From contig OY725499.1 in the NCBI GenBank assembly GCA_963281255.1, positions 1,116,001-1,180,000 on the forward strand: a DNA stretch of 64,000 nt, written 5' to 3'. Source of the DNA: Aphrocallistes beatrix. Taxonomy: Eukaryota > Porifera > Hexactinellida > Sceptrulophora > Aphrocallistidae. Within the stretch, counting starts at the first letter, position 1, and each line of letters starts with the position of its first letter. Shown one piece after another: positions 22,456 through 35,171 of this stretch. The translations under genes were made by a program, and so were the position numbers. The notes beneath the pieces are model-generated. The model saw only the letters and a program-made list of their open reading frames with translations, was not told the origin of the DNA and did not search any database.

Positions 22456-22813
22456 AGTGAACGACCGAAACCAGTATTTTACCGAAACCGAATTTCGGTA
22501 TTTCGGCCACAATTTGCAAGACAATACATACTATTTTATATTTAATCAAGGTGCATAAACATAACTAATCACTAATTCATTAAGTATGTAGATATATTGT
22601 GTAACTAGATTCTAATGAATGAAATTAACTTTGGGTAGGTTTTCTCTACAAAATAATATTTTTTCCGCATTTGCTGGGAGTAATCTGTTCATTACTCAGA
22701 AATTCTGAGTCAGAATTTAATCATGATTTCGGTGAAGTCACCGATACCGAAATTCGGCCGAAACCGAAATTTCGGCCGAAAGTTTCGGCCGAAATCAATT
22801 TCGGTCGTTCACT
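22456..22813. mobile_element. MITE with AGTGAACGACCGAAA ends
   Basis: Inverted ends AGTGAACGACCGAAA at left and TTTCGGTCGTTCACT-like at right, with many ACCGAAA/TTTCGG repeats inside. TATTATTT is found near both flanks, suggesting an 8-bp duplication and a hAT origin. Non-coding. Confidence 0.65.
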
Positions 22814-24642
22814 TATTATTTTGCTAATAAATCCACAAGATTGAGAATCAGAAATAATAGAATATTATCGATTTAATTTTGCTTGAATTCAGCATGTTTA
22901 TGATTAATTTCAATAGGAAAATATAGAAGTGAAAATTTATTACGAAGTTTTATATAGATAGATTGAGCATTATGTGTATAAAAACAATCTCGGCCGCCTT
23001 ATCGATTCCATGTCTGTTCCTTATGCTGGAATGTATATTTCCAAATGTTGAAAATATCCGCCCAATCCCTGCGCTTGATGCCAGTGCTAAATAATTTAAT
23101 TTTTGATATTAAGAAAGCCATTGATGAACATTGTTCACAATAATGTGTGTGATCATTATAATTCGAATAGAATCGAGTCTCGTTAATACGAATCAGGGAA
23201 CCTTCGAAACGTATGCGTATTAACCGGAATTCGTATTACCCGAAGTTAATTGCATGCATTTGTACAGGCTGGGAATCAAACCTTGTTCGCTTTAACCGGG
23301 ATTTTGCCTTATCCATGTTCAAATTAGCGAGGATACTTTACTTTATTATATGATTTAAATCATGATAAATCATGACCCTGCATTTAAAGCTATTTGTTGC
23401 AGTATGTCAAATTTTATCTGATTTACTTTAAATCTGACGGGCTCTGAAATATCTATTAAACTTGACCATTTATCATAAAAGGTGTCTGATCTATATAAGA
23501 CCGATATTAAACCTCTAATTATTTTCTTCTTGACATCTTTCCGAAATAACTGCTTTAGAAACTTAACTATTATTTGTGTCGTGATCTGTATTACTAATTT
23601 TTAAGAGATGGTCATCGTACAAATCCATATCTAATACAGAGGGTTATATTCTGGAATTCACTCAATGAAGTGAATCTCGTATCCTCAGGCTTAAAAGCAG
23701 CAGCTAGTTTCTCCTGAACTCTACACTAATTCTATAAATGAGTGTATTTAACACTTCTAATGCTTCACTTCTCATACATGTAGCTATTATTTACCCTTTC
23801 TTTCAGTGCTCAACAAAACCAAAATTTGACAGTAGCTATCTTAAGCACCATTTTACTTTCTGGTGGCTCAATTAGCCACCAATTTCTAAATAAATTATAT
23901 AAATATACCAAAACACGATATAATTTAAGGCTTAGTTAACCACCACACTCAGGAATTTGGTAGCTTATCGCTACATTTTGATGGCTATCGCCACCCAACC
24001 ACCAGATTTGTCGATCACTGTTTTCTTTTCTTCTCTCCATTCGTTCGAGAGTGCGCCCGCAAATCTCAAAATTTTCAGGAGAATACACAGCGTCATCATG
24101 ATAAAATTTACCCACCTGTACATTTGAATTTGCCCATCAATAATAATACGTATAGGTAAGCGAGGTCATCGAATTATTCCCTCTTCCGACATACAAAGCA
24201 TTTATACTTTAACTGAACAAAAGTATTGAATACTTAAAACATTTCACCTACAGATAGTAGTATTGAGTGCCTTATTGGTAACGACGAATACATTTAGAAA
24301 TATGGCGTTCGGTTAATTGTGTTAATTTTGAAAATTTCAAAAAATTCTTGCTTACAAAAATGTCACATGTTACAACAACTTAACGGGATCTTTTTGCTAA
24401 ATTTTCAATTGCAACCTTTTTTCACTACTTAATATAAGGGCTGACTTTAACTTAGAAAATACGGACCAAGGATGAAAGACAAGACGGTAAATATTTATCA
24501 AACCATAAAATTTAATATCGAAAATATTATAATAGTGAACCATATTTATTATAAATATTATTTATATTTCACATACTATTCTCTTATTTTGAATCTCTCT
24601 CTGCTCTTTTAAAATTTATATTAGCTTCTTTCTCATTCTGAC
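22814..24642. other. Mostly unassigned, with a pogo-MITE-like fragment
   Basis: Around 23170-23340 the phrases CGTTAATACGAATCAGGGAA, GCGTATTAACCGGAATTCG and CTTTAACCGGGATTTTGCC resemble a decayed pogo-type MITE. The rest holds nothing I recognise. Confidence 0.35.
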
Positions 24643-24975
24643 ATGCCAAACTCTTGTTCTATCCCTGAATGCAAGAGCAACTACAACGTTGGTGATCAGG
24701 TTCCAATATTCAAGATGCCTGAAAGTCCACCTGACCTAAAATATGCCTGGACACTTCATCGTGAGGATACAGGTGACCTCAAGTCTGTTTATGAATGCAT
24801 CAAGCATTTTCAGAAAAAAGGCATAGACACTACCAAAGTGCCAAAAGGAGATGGTACCTTTACTGAAGTATCACGTGTGAATGCTGAAGGAACTTGTTCC
24901 AAGTCTACTACCTGTTTATCTAGCTTGCTACTCAATGGACTCGCTTGTCATACGATGAAAAGGAAGAAGATTTGA
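24643..24975 (+). pseudogene. THAP-domain start of a P-like transposase ruin
   Basis: 110 codons beginning MPNSCSIPECKSNYN. The THAP zinc-binding pattern is present: C-x4-C in CSIPEC, a tryptophan in KYAWTLHRED, and C-x2-H in ECIKHF, at about residues 5 to 55. After GDGTFTEVSRV the frame drifts; a coherent continuation, RLSYDEKEEDLMNQTLQLSL, lies in another frame, so a frameshift is present. THAP domains bind DNA at the N-terminus of P-element transposases and THAP9. Matching core fragments appear at 26.9 and 28.4 kb, after insertions of a TTAA element and an F element. It could also be an isolated THAP gene fragment. Confidence 0.72.
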
Positions 24976-25289
24976 TGAACCAAACCCTTCAACTTAGTTT
25001 GAGACTAAGTTTACTAATTCACTATTCAATGAATAATTCGAATAATTCATAATTCATCAAGCTTGAGAAGAATTATTTTTTACAAGAAAATATTATGAAT
25101 TATTCGAATAATTCATAATTCTTTGCATTTTTAATGAATTAGTCAACTTAGGTTTGAGATCCTTGAGTGAGGAGAAAATAGTTCATCGTCAACTCTCTTA
25201 AATACTTGAAAGATAAGTGAACCTTGATTTCACTACCTAATATTTGGTTTGTGATTTCGTGATGAAAATAACATCACGTTCGCTCTTAA

Positions 25290-26602
25290 GGATACCGCCC
25301 GTGAAAAATCCATAGGTTTGGCTTACAGCATATATCAATAATAGAGATATATAAGATGTTAAGCGTGGGCAGGTAGTGCAATTAAAAAATATTGAGACAT
25401 GCCAGACAGTTTTTGGTTCGCATTTCTAGTTTTTGAGTAGCAACAGCGTCTCAAAGTCGGTTTTTTCCCGTTTTTCCCTAGCACATCTTAATGGTAAGCC
25501 CTCCTCCACTCATTTTTTTGAAACACATTTTGGATCAAATGCTTCGAAAATTTATTCATATATAGTCTATAAAATTTGCAATCGCATAGAACCAAAAGAA
25601 AGTTAAAATAACCAAAATTGTTAATTTTATAGGGGTTTGAAAAAAAATTGCCAAAAAAGAACGATTTTCTTTGGAAATCAGCAATAAAATCACAAATTTA
25701 TAAGATATCGAAAATCGAGTGGACCTACGCTCATCACCTAATGATATGGAACAGCTCCTGAAATTTTCAAACCTCTATCTCAAAGCAATTTTGAGTTAAA
25801 ATTTTGAAAGTCGGTCAATTTTGGAATTTTAAATTCGCGAGATATAGGGATGTTTTAACGTTAAGAACGATGTAAAATGAGCTATAAACGATAAATAAAA
25901 GCATCCATGGGCATTTAATCGCATGTATACTAATGAATTAGATGTATTCCAACATATTTTGGTGAAAATAGCAAAATCATACTGAAAATTCACAAATTAC
26001 CTTGAGGCCTCTAACCCCGAATTTTTTGAACTAATTAGGGAATATAATTCATATTCCTAGCACTACAAAGTATAATTCATCGGTTTAGAATGAATAAAGA
26101 GCTTCTAAAAAGTATATTAGGAAGTTAGAGCGAGAGTCTACGACTTTCAGTTTTCAAGTTAGGATTTTCGAAAAATGCTACGTCATCACGTGATAAAAAT
26201 TTAAAACTTAGCATTCCATTCCATGTAGTACACTTATTATTTAAGAATCAGATATATAAGAATCAGATATATAAGTATATTAGGATTTGAGAGATTTTAA
26301 GTGCCTCTTTTTCTAAATTCATCTGTTTTATAATATATAAAGGGGCCAAAACCATTTTGAGGTTCATATAATTTAAAAAATATCAGATAAGTTAGAAAAT
26401 AATTGATGAATGCGCCACAAAACCACGAATAACTTTCCGATTTTTAGTACGACTGAGCTTTAGGTTCTCAGTTCTAGAATACCAAACTAAATACCGTCCA
26501 ACAAGTACGATTAGATGGTAGACTACTCAATAATCCGATGGAATTAGCAATAACAAATTTCACCTTTTTTATGTCAGGCGATGTTTTTCGATGGCGGTAT
26601 CC
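25290..26602. mobile_element. TTAA-flanked element, GGATACCGCC family, copy 3
   Basis: Ends GGATACCGCCCGTGAAAAA and the inverse TTTTTCGATGGCGGTATCC, flanked by TTAA (25286-25289 and 26603-26606). Shorter than copy 1 (1313 bp) but with the same order of sub-blocks. It separates the THAP part from the core of the P-like ruin. Confidence 0.78.
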
Positions 26603-26966
26603 TTAAGATGACTGAAAGAAATATGTCTGTAAATTTGTACTTTGAAATTAATTTCTATTTATGTACCTCAGCCTATTTTCATGAACAAAACAATCGCGTT
26701 TCCATTGCTTCAATTAATGATTTCAGACAAATTGAATCTGTTTTGCAGGGCCCTGCTTTAGAACACGAATCTAATTCTAAAAACCCTAAGCAGTCATTTT
26801 AATACCCCGAACCAAAGAGAATATTAAGGTGGTCATCAAAATTTACTTCATGATAATGAACTTCATAGTGATATCTCAGAATTAGCGCGTTTTCATTTCA
26901 TCTTCTGTCAATTAGAGAATACATTTATCCCCTCCTGATGATCCAACGAGAACTGTATTCGCTGTT

Positions 26967-29480
26967 ATGGTGTTCAGTTTACATCAAAAATGGTTTTGCA
27001 TCTCTTGTTTATTGCCCCGTGCATCTATCTCTGCTGAAACTATATTTTCAATCAAAAAGTCTTGCATAATCGATATCGAGCATTGTGGTCTAAGGGTAGT
27101 AGTCATTTCAACTGATAATTATCCTTTAAATGTGAATTTTTTTAAACTGTTTTCTTCGAATGAAATGTTAGAGACTAATGTACCTCACCCATTTGATCGC
27201 AGTAGGATTCTCTTTCTAACATTTGACTTTGTTCATTTACTAAATAGTATTCGTAATAACTAGTTAAAACAACAAGATAATTATAAAACGTTTCATTTTC
27301 CGAATCTGGTAAATTTTAAAGCTGATTTATCCGATTATACCCTTAAATTTGGTAGTGCATCCTTTCAAGATGTACATCAATTATGTAATTCTGAAAGATC
27401 AAGTTTAGCCAAGTTAGCACCTCATTTAACTATGAAAGCGTGCTTTCCATCTAGCATATAGCGTCAGAATGTTAAACTGGCGTTGAAAGTCATTTACGAA
27501 TTAACTCTTTATGCACTAACCATCCAGAACGGATTCGCGTACCCCAAAATTTTGAAATAATACACCTGAGCATAGCCTACTCAATTTAAGGCCTGGCATC
27601 AACCTCAAAATTTGAGAAAATTTTAATAAGAGAAAATTTTAATAAGAAGTGCTGTTCTAGAGTGACGATGAATGAAACCTTCAAGCATACCTTGGAAACG
27701 AATGCCAGTCAACTCGTACCACATGCCAACTCGTACAACATGCAACTCGTACCAAGTCAATATAAAATACTGCTTTTCGCTGATATCTTACAGTTATCTC
27801 ATCCAAAATGGTATAGAAATCGTACATTTCATTTGGTATTTGGTGCGAGTAGACTGGTTCCCTTGGAAACCACTAAAACAATTTACTTTCCGGAGATTGT
27901 GTCTGGTGAAGTCATTGCAATTGATGATATGCTCTCTATGAGGAGTTGACTACGAGAAATTCTTGTCACATTATGGTCATTATTTCAGGTTTTATCAAAA
28001 AGATTTGAGACCGTTATACCCACGAAAGAGTTGGAAATAAAATATTGGCGAAGACAAAGAGATCGAATATAGAATACGAACTAATAACACTAAATTATCT
28101 ATATACTGTTATTTTGACATAGTTTGATACAAAAGAAACAAAATATTTTTGTTCTGAATGTTATCGAAATTAAAAAAGTTTGATTTAATTACACTGTTAG
28201 ATTTAAGAGTAGATCATATCCGGAAATGGCAGTCTTAAGGACATTAAATAGCTTGTAAGCTAATGAGATATATTTTTAGGAATTTAAATTCCCATCCGCT
28301 ACTTCATCCATGGACCATGGTACATTTGATACCAGGCCTTATATTAAGTAGGCTATGACCTGAGTTTGTTGACTTCCTTCTTACTGTTTGGAAATTATTT
28401 AACGTTGATACTCCTTTTAAAGGTATTCGTTTGAACGATCATTTCTCTGAACCTTTGACTTTTATTGACGAACGGTTTTTATTCTTGACTCGTGTAGTTT
28501 TCTGCTTGGCAAGTTTACCTTAAAAAATTGGGACACTGAGTAAACAAACATACCGTAAACTGGGGTGACTTTGTCCCATTATCCGTTTATCTATGTATTT
28601 CTTTAAATAATCTTTGGGAATATTTTATTTGTCAATTAATTTTATTGGTGGCACATAAAATGTTCAAATAATGAGATAGTTAAACTTTGGGTACTTCTAA
28701 CCTATTATTCTTAACTTATATCTTGGGTCAAAGCTACCTCTATCTTGGGTTTGAGATTGTCCCATTAGGTTAAACACGTGAAATAAGAGATCATTTCAAA
28801 GAAAACGAGAATAATACTCAGGAATAATAATTATCATGGAAATACTTTAGTGTTCAAATACACATCCTAAACTAATCATGCCCCATCGGTGTTCTAATTC
28901 CGGGACCTTGTATATCCCTCTACTATTAACTAGGTCTGGAGTCTTGAATCGTCATTTTTAAATACTCAAATGAATAAAACATGATTAATATACTTCGAAA
29001 TTATGAATCAATGTAATCACATTGATAATATGTTGAATGAAACTCTCAATATATCCAAAGGTTTTTAAACCGCAATATTTCTAAGTTTGAGTATATTATA
29101 TTTTTCACAAGTGCTTCAATCATTAACCTTTCTTGCAAGCTATTCTGCCCTCAATACCAAATCATCGAAACCATGTTATATCTGTCTTAATCTGTTAACA
29201 GCTATATAAAGAATTTCTTCTTGATTTAGCTTATGAGTTTAATCTTCTGCAGTTAACGGACCGTGGCGTACTTAAGTACCCATCTGAGCCTGTTTGGATT
29301 CTATACTTGTTTTATGGAAGACATTTTATGCCATCGAAAATAATAAAGAGCTTTTGGCTAGTAAGTAGGCCTTCTAGAAAAATATCAGTTGAACTTAGAT
29401 TGATGTACTTGGAAGATAGTAATAATCGTGATACGAATATAAGTCTAATTGTTAATAGGGTTCGAGCCAGACCAGTGAAA
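26967..29480 (+). pseudogene. P/THAP9-like transposase core, broken
   Basis: The frame at 27087-27258 reads GLRVVVISTDNYPLNVNFF and later FDFVHLLNSIRNN, matching the RNase-H core of THAP9/P-like transposases. After a stop, 27290-27450 continues with FPNLVNFKADLSDYTLKF and SLAKLAPHLTMKACFPS, then a stop. F6 (27571-28357) is inserted next. Beyond it, 28366-28515 reads FVDFLLTVWKLFNVDTPFKG and LNDHFSEPLTFIDERFLFL. A last piece near 29220-29330 reads LQLTDRGVLKYPSEPVW. Together with the THAP fragment at 24643 these make one decayed gene in the expected order. It has several stops and two insertions, so it is inactive. Exact limits are uncertain. Confidence 0.65.
27571..28357. mobile_element. F6: F-type element, 7-bp duplication ACCTGAG
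   Basis: Starts CATAGCCTACTCAATTTAAG and ends with AGGCCTTATATTAAGTAGGC and TATG. ACCTGAG flanks both sides (27564-27570 and 28358-28364). Unlike the other copies it is not a foldback throughout: only about 25 bp at each end are inverted, and the 787-bp interior has an unrelated 95-codon open frame at 27662-27949 with tandem CAACTCGTACCA units. It could be a longer relative that moves with the same ends. Confidence 0.75.
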
Positions 29481-29880
29481 TTTTAGTTGGCCACAAATTC
29501 TTCAAATCTTAATTTATTGACTTCAAATTTACACAAACGTCCAGACCTAGAGCACACATCTGCAAAAGATAGATTCGATAATTCATATAATTTTGAATCA
29601 TTCAAAAAAACCATGAAAAAATTTAAAGGTCAATTGCTAAGTAATCATTGGATATTTCGAGGATATTAACTTAGTTCATGAAACGTTCAAACCTCTCCAT
29701 CACATTGATATGATCAGATTTCAAATCGAAACTCAATTTATAAAGTTATTAACATTTCAGTACGACACGGCTAATCCGTAAAGTAATAAATCAAAATAGG
29801 AGAGACCTTTTATTTTCCGAAATAATTTGATCTGTTTTATTCCAAATCAGTAGATATAAATAGAACTGTCCTTCCAAATA
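29481..29880. other. Unassigned segment after the P-like ruin
   Basis: A 60-codon open frame at 29487-29669 could be a tail of the P-like ruin, but I cannot tie it to the family. Confidence 0.25.
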
Positions 29881-30068
29881 CAGTCGACTCCGCTTAATAG
29901 GTTCACTGTTTAATCGGGTCAGCCGCTTAATCGGGCCATTTTGGCAGGACCGGAATAGCTCTAGCACATAGAGGTTAATACAAAAAGTTTTTCGGTTAAT
30001 AGGGTTCTCCGCTTAAAAGGGGCAAAATATGCCCTGACCGATGTGACCCTATTAAGCGGAGTCTACTG
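29881..30068. mobile_element. Pogo/Tigger MITE, 188 bp
   Basis: Begins CAGTCGACTCCGCTTAATAG and ends CCTATTAAGCGGAGTCTACT plus G, with TA on both sides. The GCTTAATCGGG phrase recurs inside and matches the end of the pogo element near 14660. Confidence 0.82.
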
Positions 30069-30540
30069 TATTGACATTGTTTTAATTTGGGTGTATTCAC
30101 CTTTCTCAATGAACGAACGCACTACTTCCGAATTATGTAAGCGATATCACTCCCAATTATAGCTATTTAGGTAAACAGTATGATCGTGTTCATGTTATTA
30201 ATAATAAATATATTCATGGCTTACTTAATATACGACTATATAGAGTCCTTGTCACCAGGGGTGAGTGGTCCGATTGAGACTAAAAAGTGGTCAGGTTGAA
30301 ACCAGTCCGATCGTACAAAATGGTCCCCTTTCGGGCTATATTGGTCAACAGTGTTCAGGTTGACGTCGGACTTAATGGACCGGTGACTACAGCCCTGCTA
30401 TATATGTCAATGGAAAGTCATAAAACGAAGAGGCCAGTTTGTAAATCCGTTCTAAGGGAAATTTTTGACTCCCACATTTGTGGAGAGTAGTTTAGGCTCT
30501 ATTTAATGATGACGATAGCATTTCTTGTATTATTAAACCC

Positions 30541-30660
30541 ATCAATGACCTGGGGTCCATTCTATTTATAGCTTTGACCACACATTTCTATGGTTTCCCC
30601 GCCCAAAATGACTTAACCTGAAATGAGTTAGCAAAATTTATCGTCATTGAAGGGCTAATA
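30541..30660. repeat. Diverged relative of the CCCTCG MITE
   Basis: The order CCTGGGGTCCATTCTATTTA, TTTCTATGGTTTCCCCG, CAAAATGACTTAACCTGAAA follows the CCCTCG MITE at 12110-12227. The ends here are TCAATGAC and GTCATTGA. Confidence 0.5.
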
Positions 30661-32441
30661 TTACTATATCTACATTATCTGGTAAAAAGTATTGGAACAC
30701 CATATTGCTTTGCATAACAATAAAATGGGTCTATTTTCGAGAGCAATTAATCCAAACCACTTAGTTAATGAAAATCTAACATACATAGTTGCTTTTGTTC
30801 AATTGTTTTGAAAATTCATAGGATTATTTATCATCCTATGATTATCTTCGGCCTTAAGTTTGATTTCGACCAAATAAGTTTCTAGAATATTATGCCACAT
30901 ATAATGGAGTGTTCTTGTGAACCCCAACACCTTTGCAATCCATTTTATATGAAATTTTTATTTGTTATCTTTCAGGAAAATGATACTAGTCTGGAACAAA
31001 CTTTTGCTAATTAAATATTATCAATGGTGAAGTATATTCGTAACCCGGAGTACTCTCTAGTTATCAATGCATCCTGAGCACCCCCTCGTACATGATATTG
31101 TATGCAACCTCTACAGTACCTTTTTCATTCAAATGGATTTTATCCTGTTGTCTCACCAGTGGGTACTTTCTGTGCATTTAATCATGCATCAACTGAAGCC
31201 ATTATCAGAATAATTCAGTTGTATCAAAAGTGATGCTCTTATTCTTGAAGAAGATTTTCATACCGTTACATGATATTGGTATAATTTTATTCTCTTAAAA
31301 TCTAAATTAATAGAAACATTGAATACTTAGTGCAAAAATACTCCCTCAGATTTCTTGTAAATGAACAAATATTAAGTATTTTTGTAAGATATACTATATT
31401 ATTACGATTGTATTGTGTTGTGCGAGCGTGTTTTCTGCAAATATTGCATTAAATTTCGATTTGAATGCTAATATTTGTTTCTCACTCATTCAACCAGTTT
31501 TATTTCAATATTTCGATATTTCATTGATTAATGCTGTCGTATTAGCAAGTTTTGACTACTTTTAGAGTAGCCATCATTGGAATGTGTCCTACAACCTCAA
31601 TCCTCGGAATATGTCCAACTTATTTTCTGATTTATAAGGCAATTATGTAGACCAACCAAGCATTTCCGATTATATTTAGCCTTAATGACTATTGGATCAC
31701 TGGCTGCAATTTTTTTTCATAAGTTCATGTCTTGGAGATTTGTTGACATCATCTATCATTTGTCAGTTTCGAGTGTTGAGACACATCATATGCTTCTTAC
31801 ATAGTTACCTCTTGTGTAGATCTAGATTTGACAAGAGTTTGTAGTGCCTAATACTTAATTAGATTTCTCACACTCCTGACTTAACTGATTCATCGAGTAG
31901 TATAGTATTCCAGATTAGTCTCGTAACAATAGTGAATTGAATAAGAAAAAAGTTGATATGTTTATCTCACAAAAATCTTTGAGAAGGCAGTTTTAATATG
32001 ACCACTATGCTAAAGCATGTCGTTATCTACTAAATTTCATAATTTGGATTGATGGTTAGGATAGGTAAGTGGTCACAAACATTCAAGTTGATCATTTTTG
32101 GGTAAAATAGGATTAGTTATAGAAGTCAAGGTCCCATCTATAGAATATAGAAACTGAACCAGACACTACTTTCAAATCCATGAATGGAGAAGACAACGAC
32201 AAATGGAATGATACCGACCGAACTATACACTTTTACACCATCGTAAAATATTCAGGTTATATCTGCAAAGAACATATTTCTCTTTAGCTGGGAAAGAATC
32301 AAATGTCAATATGTTTTTCTATGTAAATATCGTTGAAATGAAAAATATACTGTTTATATACTATTTTAAAATTATTTCCATATACTTCAGTTTATTTCTA
32401 GCCATATTTCTAACCTTCAATTATATTTTTTTCTCCAATAG
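30661..32441. other. Unassigned, probable intron upstream of the host exon
   Basis: Apart from a short piece near 30690 resembling the TA-flanked MITEs (AAAGTATTGGAACACCATATT), nothing is recognised. It ends in a polypyrimidine-rich TTTTTTTCTCCAATAG acceptor. Confidence 0.35.
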
Positions 32442-32716
32442 ATGCGTGAAGAAAATTTTTCTCGTGCTTTAAATAAGGAGGTTCTCGAGCGTGTCTCGTC
32501 GTTAGAACAAGTGTTTATTAAGAAAGTTAATGAATTATTTACAACCAATCAAAAAGAGCTAATTTCAACCACAGAGGAAGAGTCGACTCGAATTGAAGAT
32601 TTTAAGCGAGAAATTTTTTCAGAAATGACAGAGTTGCTACAAAAGATCGAGAAAATGGATTACAAGTATACAGATTTTCAGAATAAACTTAGTGAAATAA
32701 CATTTAAAGGCTCCAG
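32442..32716 (+). CDS. Host gene, internal coiled-coil exon
   Basis: Bounded by an acceptor (TTTTTTTCTCCAATAG) and a donor (CTCCAG then GTATGTTC), 275 bases, ending in phase 2. It encodes about 91 residues beginning MREENFSRALNKEV, charged and leucine/isoleucine rich with heptad spacing (VSSLEQVFIKKVNELF, EMTELLQKIEKM), so a coiled coil. There are no stops and no transposon motifs. The phase fits the exon at 58250 (AG joined to A gives arginine), and both are on the same strand with no other host-like exon seen between. Upstream exons must lie outside the window or be unrecognised, because ATG at the exon edge is probably internal. A ciliary or centrosomal scaffold such as DZIP1 is conceivable, but I cannot establish it. 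Confidence 0.6.
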
Positions 32717-33305
32717 GTATGTTCAAGTACGTACAATTAATAGTTTGAATTTCCATTTAAGAAAATTTAAAAGGACTGCCAGTTTTTATATAAGGAATAT
32801 TTTCAAAAATTATTTATTAATGTTACCTTTTATGGCAGACTTTCGGTTAGATCAGTTAGCTTACATTTATATCAAAATTATAATGCAGTAAATTTACTGT
32901 AACTTCCCTTTTATGAAACCATGAAAGGTCTGGAGATAGTTTTATATATTGTGGGCATCTAATAATGTAAATAATCAAGCAGAAATTATACGTATAATTG
33001 GTAAAATGTGATTCACAGTTAAAATGAGCATAGAGGTAGTTTAGAAAGTTGAGTAGAAGCGAGATATGATGGTAGGGGTAGAATGTAACTCCGATGCATC
33101 TTGAATAGGTGTCGTTGTAGCTATTAGTGGATTTACTCGATAATGATAATGATAAAGTAGTTATTTCATTCTTTCGGTTGTTGATATAAGAGTAATAGAT
33201 CATGTCGGAGGATTTTCTTTAAGAATATAATACAATAATTAGGTACTAAATTTGGTTCGAAATAATATTTGTAACGGGTATAGAAGAGATAATTATCGGT
33301 AAATA
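32717..33305. other. Intronic DNA without recognised features
   Basis: Follows the donor of the host exon. A 115-codon minus-strand frame at 32856-33203 is low-complexity and has no motif. Confidence 0.35.
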
Positions 33306-33533
33306 CAGGGTGTTGCAAAAACCTTGGCACCTATTTTAATAGAACCACGAAAACAAACTTATAAATTTAAAAAATCTCAATCGGGTCGGTAAAATAGTAA
33401 TATCGAAAGCTTTCTTAGTTAATTTAGTGAGTAGTGTGCCAAATAGAATTAGGAAAGTACTAGAATTGAAAGGTGATTATATTGGCAAACGAACTTCATA
33501 ATGAATGAAATTCGGGATGTCTTTTATGTAGTA

Positions 33534-33890
33534 CAAGCCCGCTTCGCTTTCTTGCGCTGCGCGGCACGCAGAAACTTTTTGTCCGCCAGAGGGGCCTTTC
33601 GGAAGTCTGGGCCGATAAAGATTAATTATAAGGTAAATAACATCCATAAATACTTCTATCTTACTGATATAATCGATATCACCCGAAAAATCACAAAATT
33701 TGTAAAATTTTAAATTTAAAAATGACTGAGTTAAGGTGGAAAAACTGAAATTTAAATAATAAAAATGGTGATAATAATTAATAGTGTCATAATTCCATGA
33801 TGTGTCGACATTTTGGCCTGGGTCAGAACTTGGTGGAGCCATAGCCAAAAGACTCCCACATGCCAAAAATCAGCTTTCTGTGCCTGGCAT
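33534..33890 (-). mobile_element. H12: internally deleted H copy
   Basis: GC-rich end CAAGCCCGCTTCGCTTTCTT, a shortened body and the TGACCTGG/AACTTGGTGGAGCC region, ending at CTTTCTGTGCCTGGCA. Confidence 0.65.
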
Positions 33891-33892
33891 AT

Positions 33893-34031
33893 ATTAATAT
33901 TATTCACATGTAATACTACAACTATCATCAAAATGACGACTCATCGCTCTGTTATGACATCATCATTAAGCATCGAAAAATTTAAAGATTTTCAAATTTG
34001 ATTATTTTTCAAGTGATACCGATTTTTGCAG
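33893..34031 (+). mobile_element. H12b: internal H fragment
   Basis: Reads CATGTAATACTACAACTATC, GACTCATCGCTCTGTTATGA and TTTTTCAAGTGATACCGAT, the reverse of the first half of the H body, without ends. Confidence 0.6.
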
Positions 34032-34203
34032 TCACTCGTGCAAAATCCTGTTCAGTGCAGTCGATGACAGCCCAAGTTCCTCCTCTATCTGGGTGTAGGT
34101 TAATCGTGGATCTGCACTCACTAACTTCCTCACTTCTTCAACCGACTCTTCGTTGACCGCCGTTGAAGGCCGTCCAGGACGCGCCTCGTCAAGAAGTGAG
34201 CCC

Positions 34204-34436
34204 TGTTGCGTGGTATTCTGAGGCACCGTGGTATTTTGAGGCACTAGTCAAATTAACCATGGATATTCAACTTGCGTAGTATTCTGAGGTACCGTGGTAT
34301 TCTGAGACAACACCAATCCTGTGATCATGATGCGATAATTTACATAGTTCTAATATATACAATGACTTTCCATTTGAGTGGTGATACTTTATGTTTTCCC
34401 TGCTCTAAATAGTGTATTGTGCTTCACGACCTGCAG
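34204..34436 (+). repeat. Left terminal inverted repeat of the Ginger-type element
   Basis: Outer end TGTTGCGTGGTATTCTGAGG, with three more GTATT-TGAGG repeats, then AACCATGGATATTCAAC, and an inner end near TTGTGCTTCACGACCTG. Homologous in inverted orientation to 40205-40438. Confidence 0.85.
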
Positions 34437-34565
34437 GGGCCTGATTATTTACCAAACTACTCAAATTAAGTTTTTCTTAAACTACTAAGTCAAAACTAAG
34501 TTCAAACTACGTAACTTTGAAACTAATTTGGTATTCACAAAGCAAAACTAACTTAGTTTTTTCAT
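34437..34565. repeat. Harbinger-like MITE fragment inside the element
   Basis: Starts GGGGCCTGATTATTTACC and ends near GGTATTCACAAAGCAAAAC, with CTAAGTCAAAACTAAGTT repeats, resembling the ends of the Harbinger element at 17408-18972. Confidence 0.55.
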
Positions 34566-35171
34566 TTTTTCTAAAAAGTCGTGTTTATTTATAACTTGGC
34601 TTAAATCGATATTTTTAAAATTTTACATTGATTTGATAATTGAAAGTAAATGAAATACGTACATATGTAACATCGAAAACCTAGATGATGAGTTGTGGTT
34701 ACATTGATAATGTGTTCTGAATTCATCACGATATGATTTGCTTATTTACGTAATATATAACACGATGAAGTTTGCATTTATTTGGTTGCATTTCCAGGCT
34801 TGACAATCTAAGTATGTAACAATTACAATGATGAATCCTAAATATATTATACATGTATAAATGATAGTCAATTCGCGAATGACAAATTTTATAAATCAAT
34901 ATTAATATTTACATTTTGGTCTTTCAATCAACTTAAAAATTGTATGCCGACTTACAAGTAGTATGACAAAATTAAGTTTAATCTATCATGCGATCAGGAT
35001 CGCTTATATGAACAAACCCCAATTTTGACGTCATGTAATTCTTTATATCGATTGACTTTTTAATGACTGCTTTATTACGAACCATTTTTGCCGTTCGGAT
35101 TCAATAAGAGCGAACTTGACTATTAGTCATTTTTCAAAATTGAAAATTAGCAAATATCCAGAATTTACTTA

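Larger units (their letters stand above)
33306..34203 (-). pseudogene. Mariner remnant with helix-turn-helix fragment
   Basis: At the left the phrase CAGGGTGTTGCAAAAACC is a typical mariner-type terminus. At the right, minus strand 34203 down to 34032, DEARPGRPSTAVNEESVEE and QIEEELGLSSTALNRILHE form the mariner N-terminal helix-turn-helix region. The catalytic part is absent; H fragments occupy the middle. The Ginger-type element begins at 34204, immediately upstream of the fragment in coding direction, so its insertion probably broke this copy. The first 13 codons of the open frame lie inside the Ginger terminal repeat and do not belong to the protein. Confidence 0.6.

Noticed and set aside
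27662-27949. Two overlapping open frames inside F6
   Set aside because: They contain tandem nucleotide repeats and no recognisable domain; I could not tell whether either is coded.
33477-33866. 129-codon open frame on the minus strand
   Set aside because: It runs through H12 repeat sequence; similar frames occur in other H copies and have no domain.
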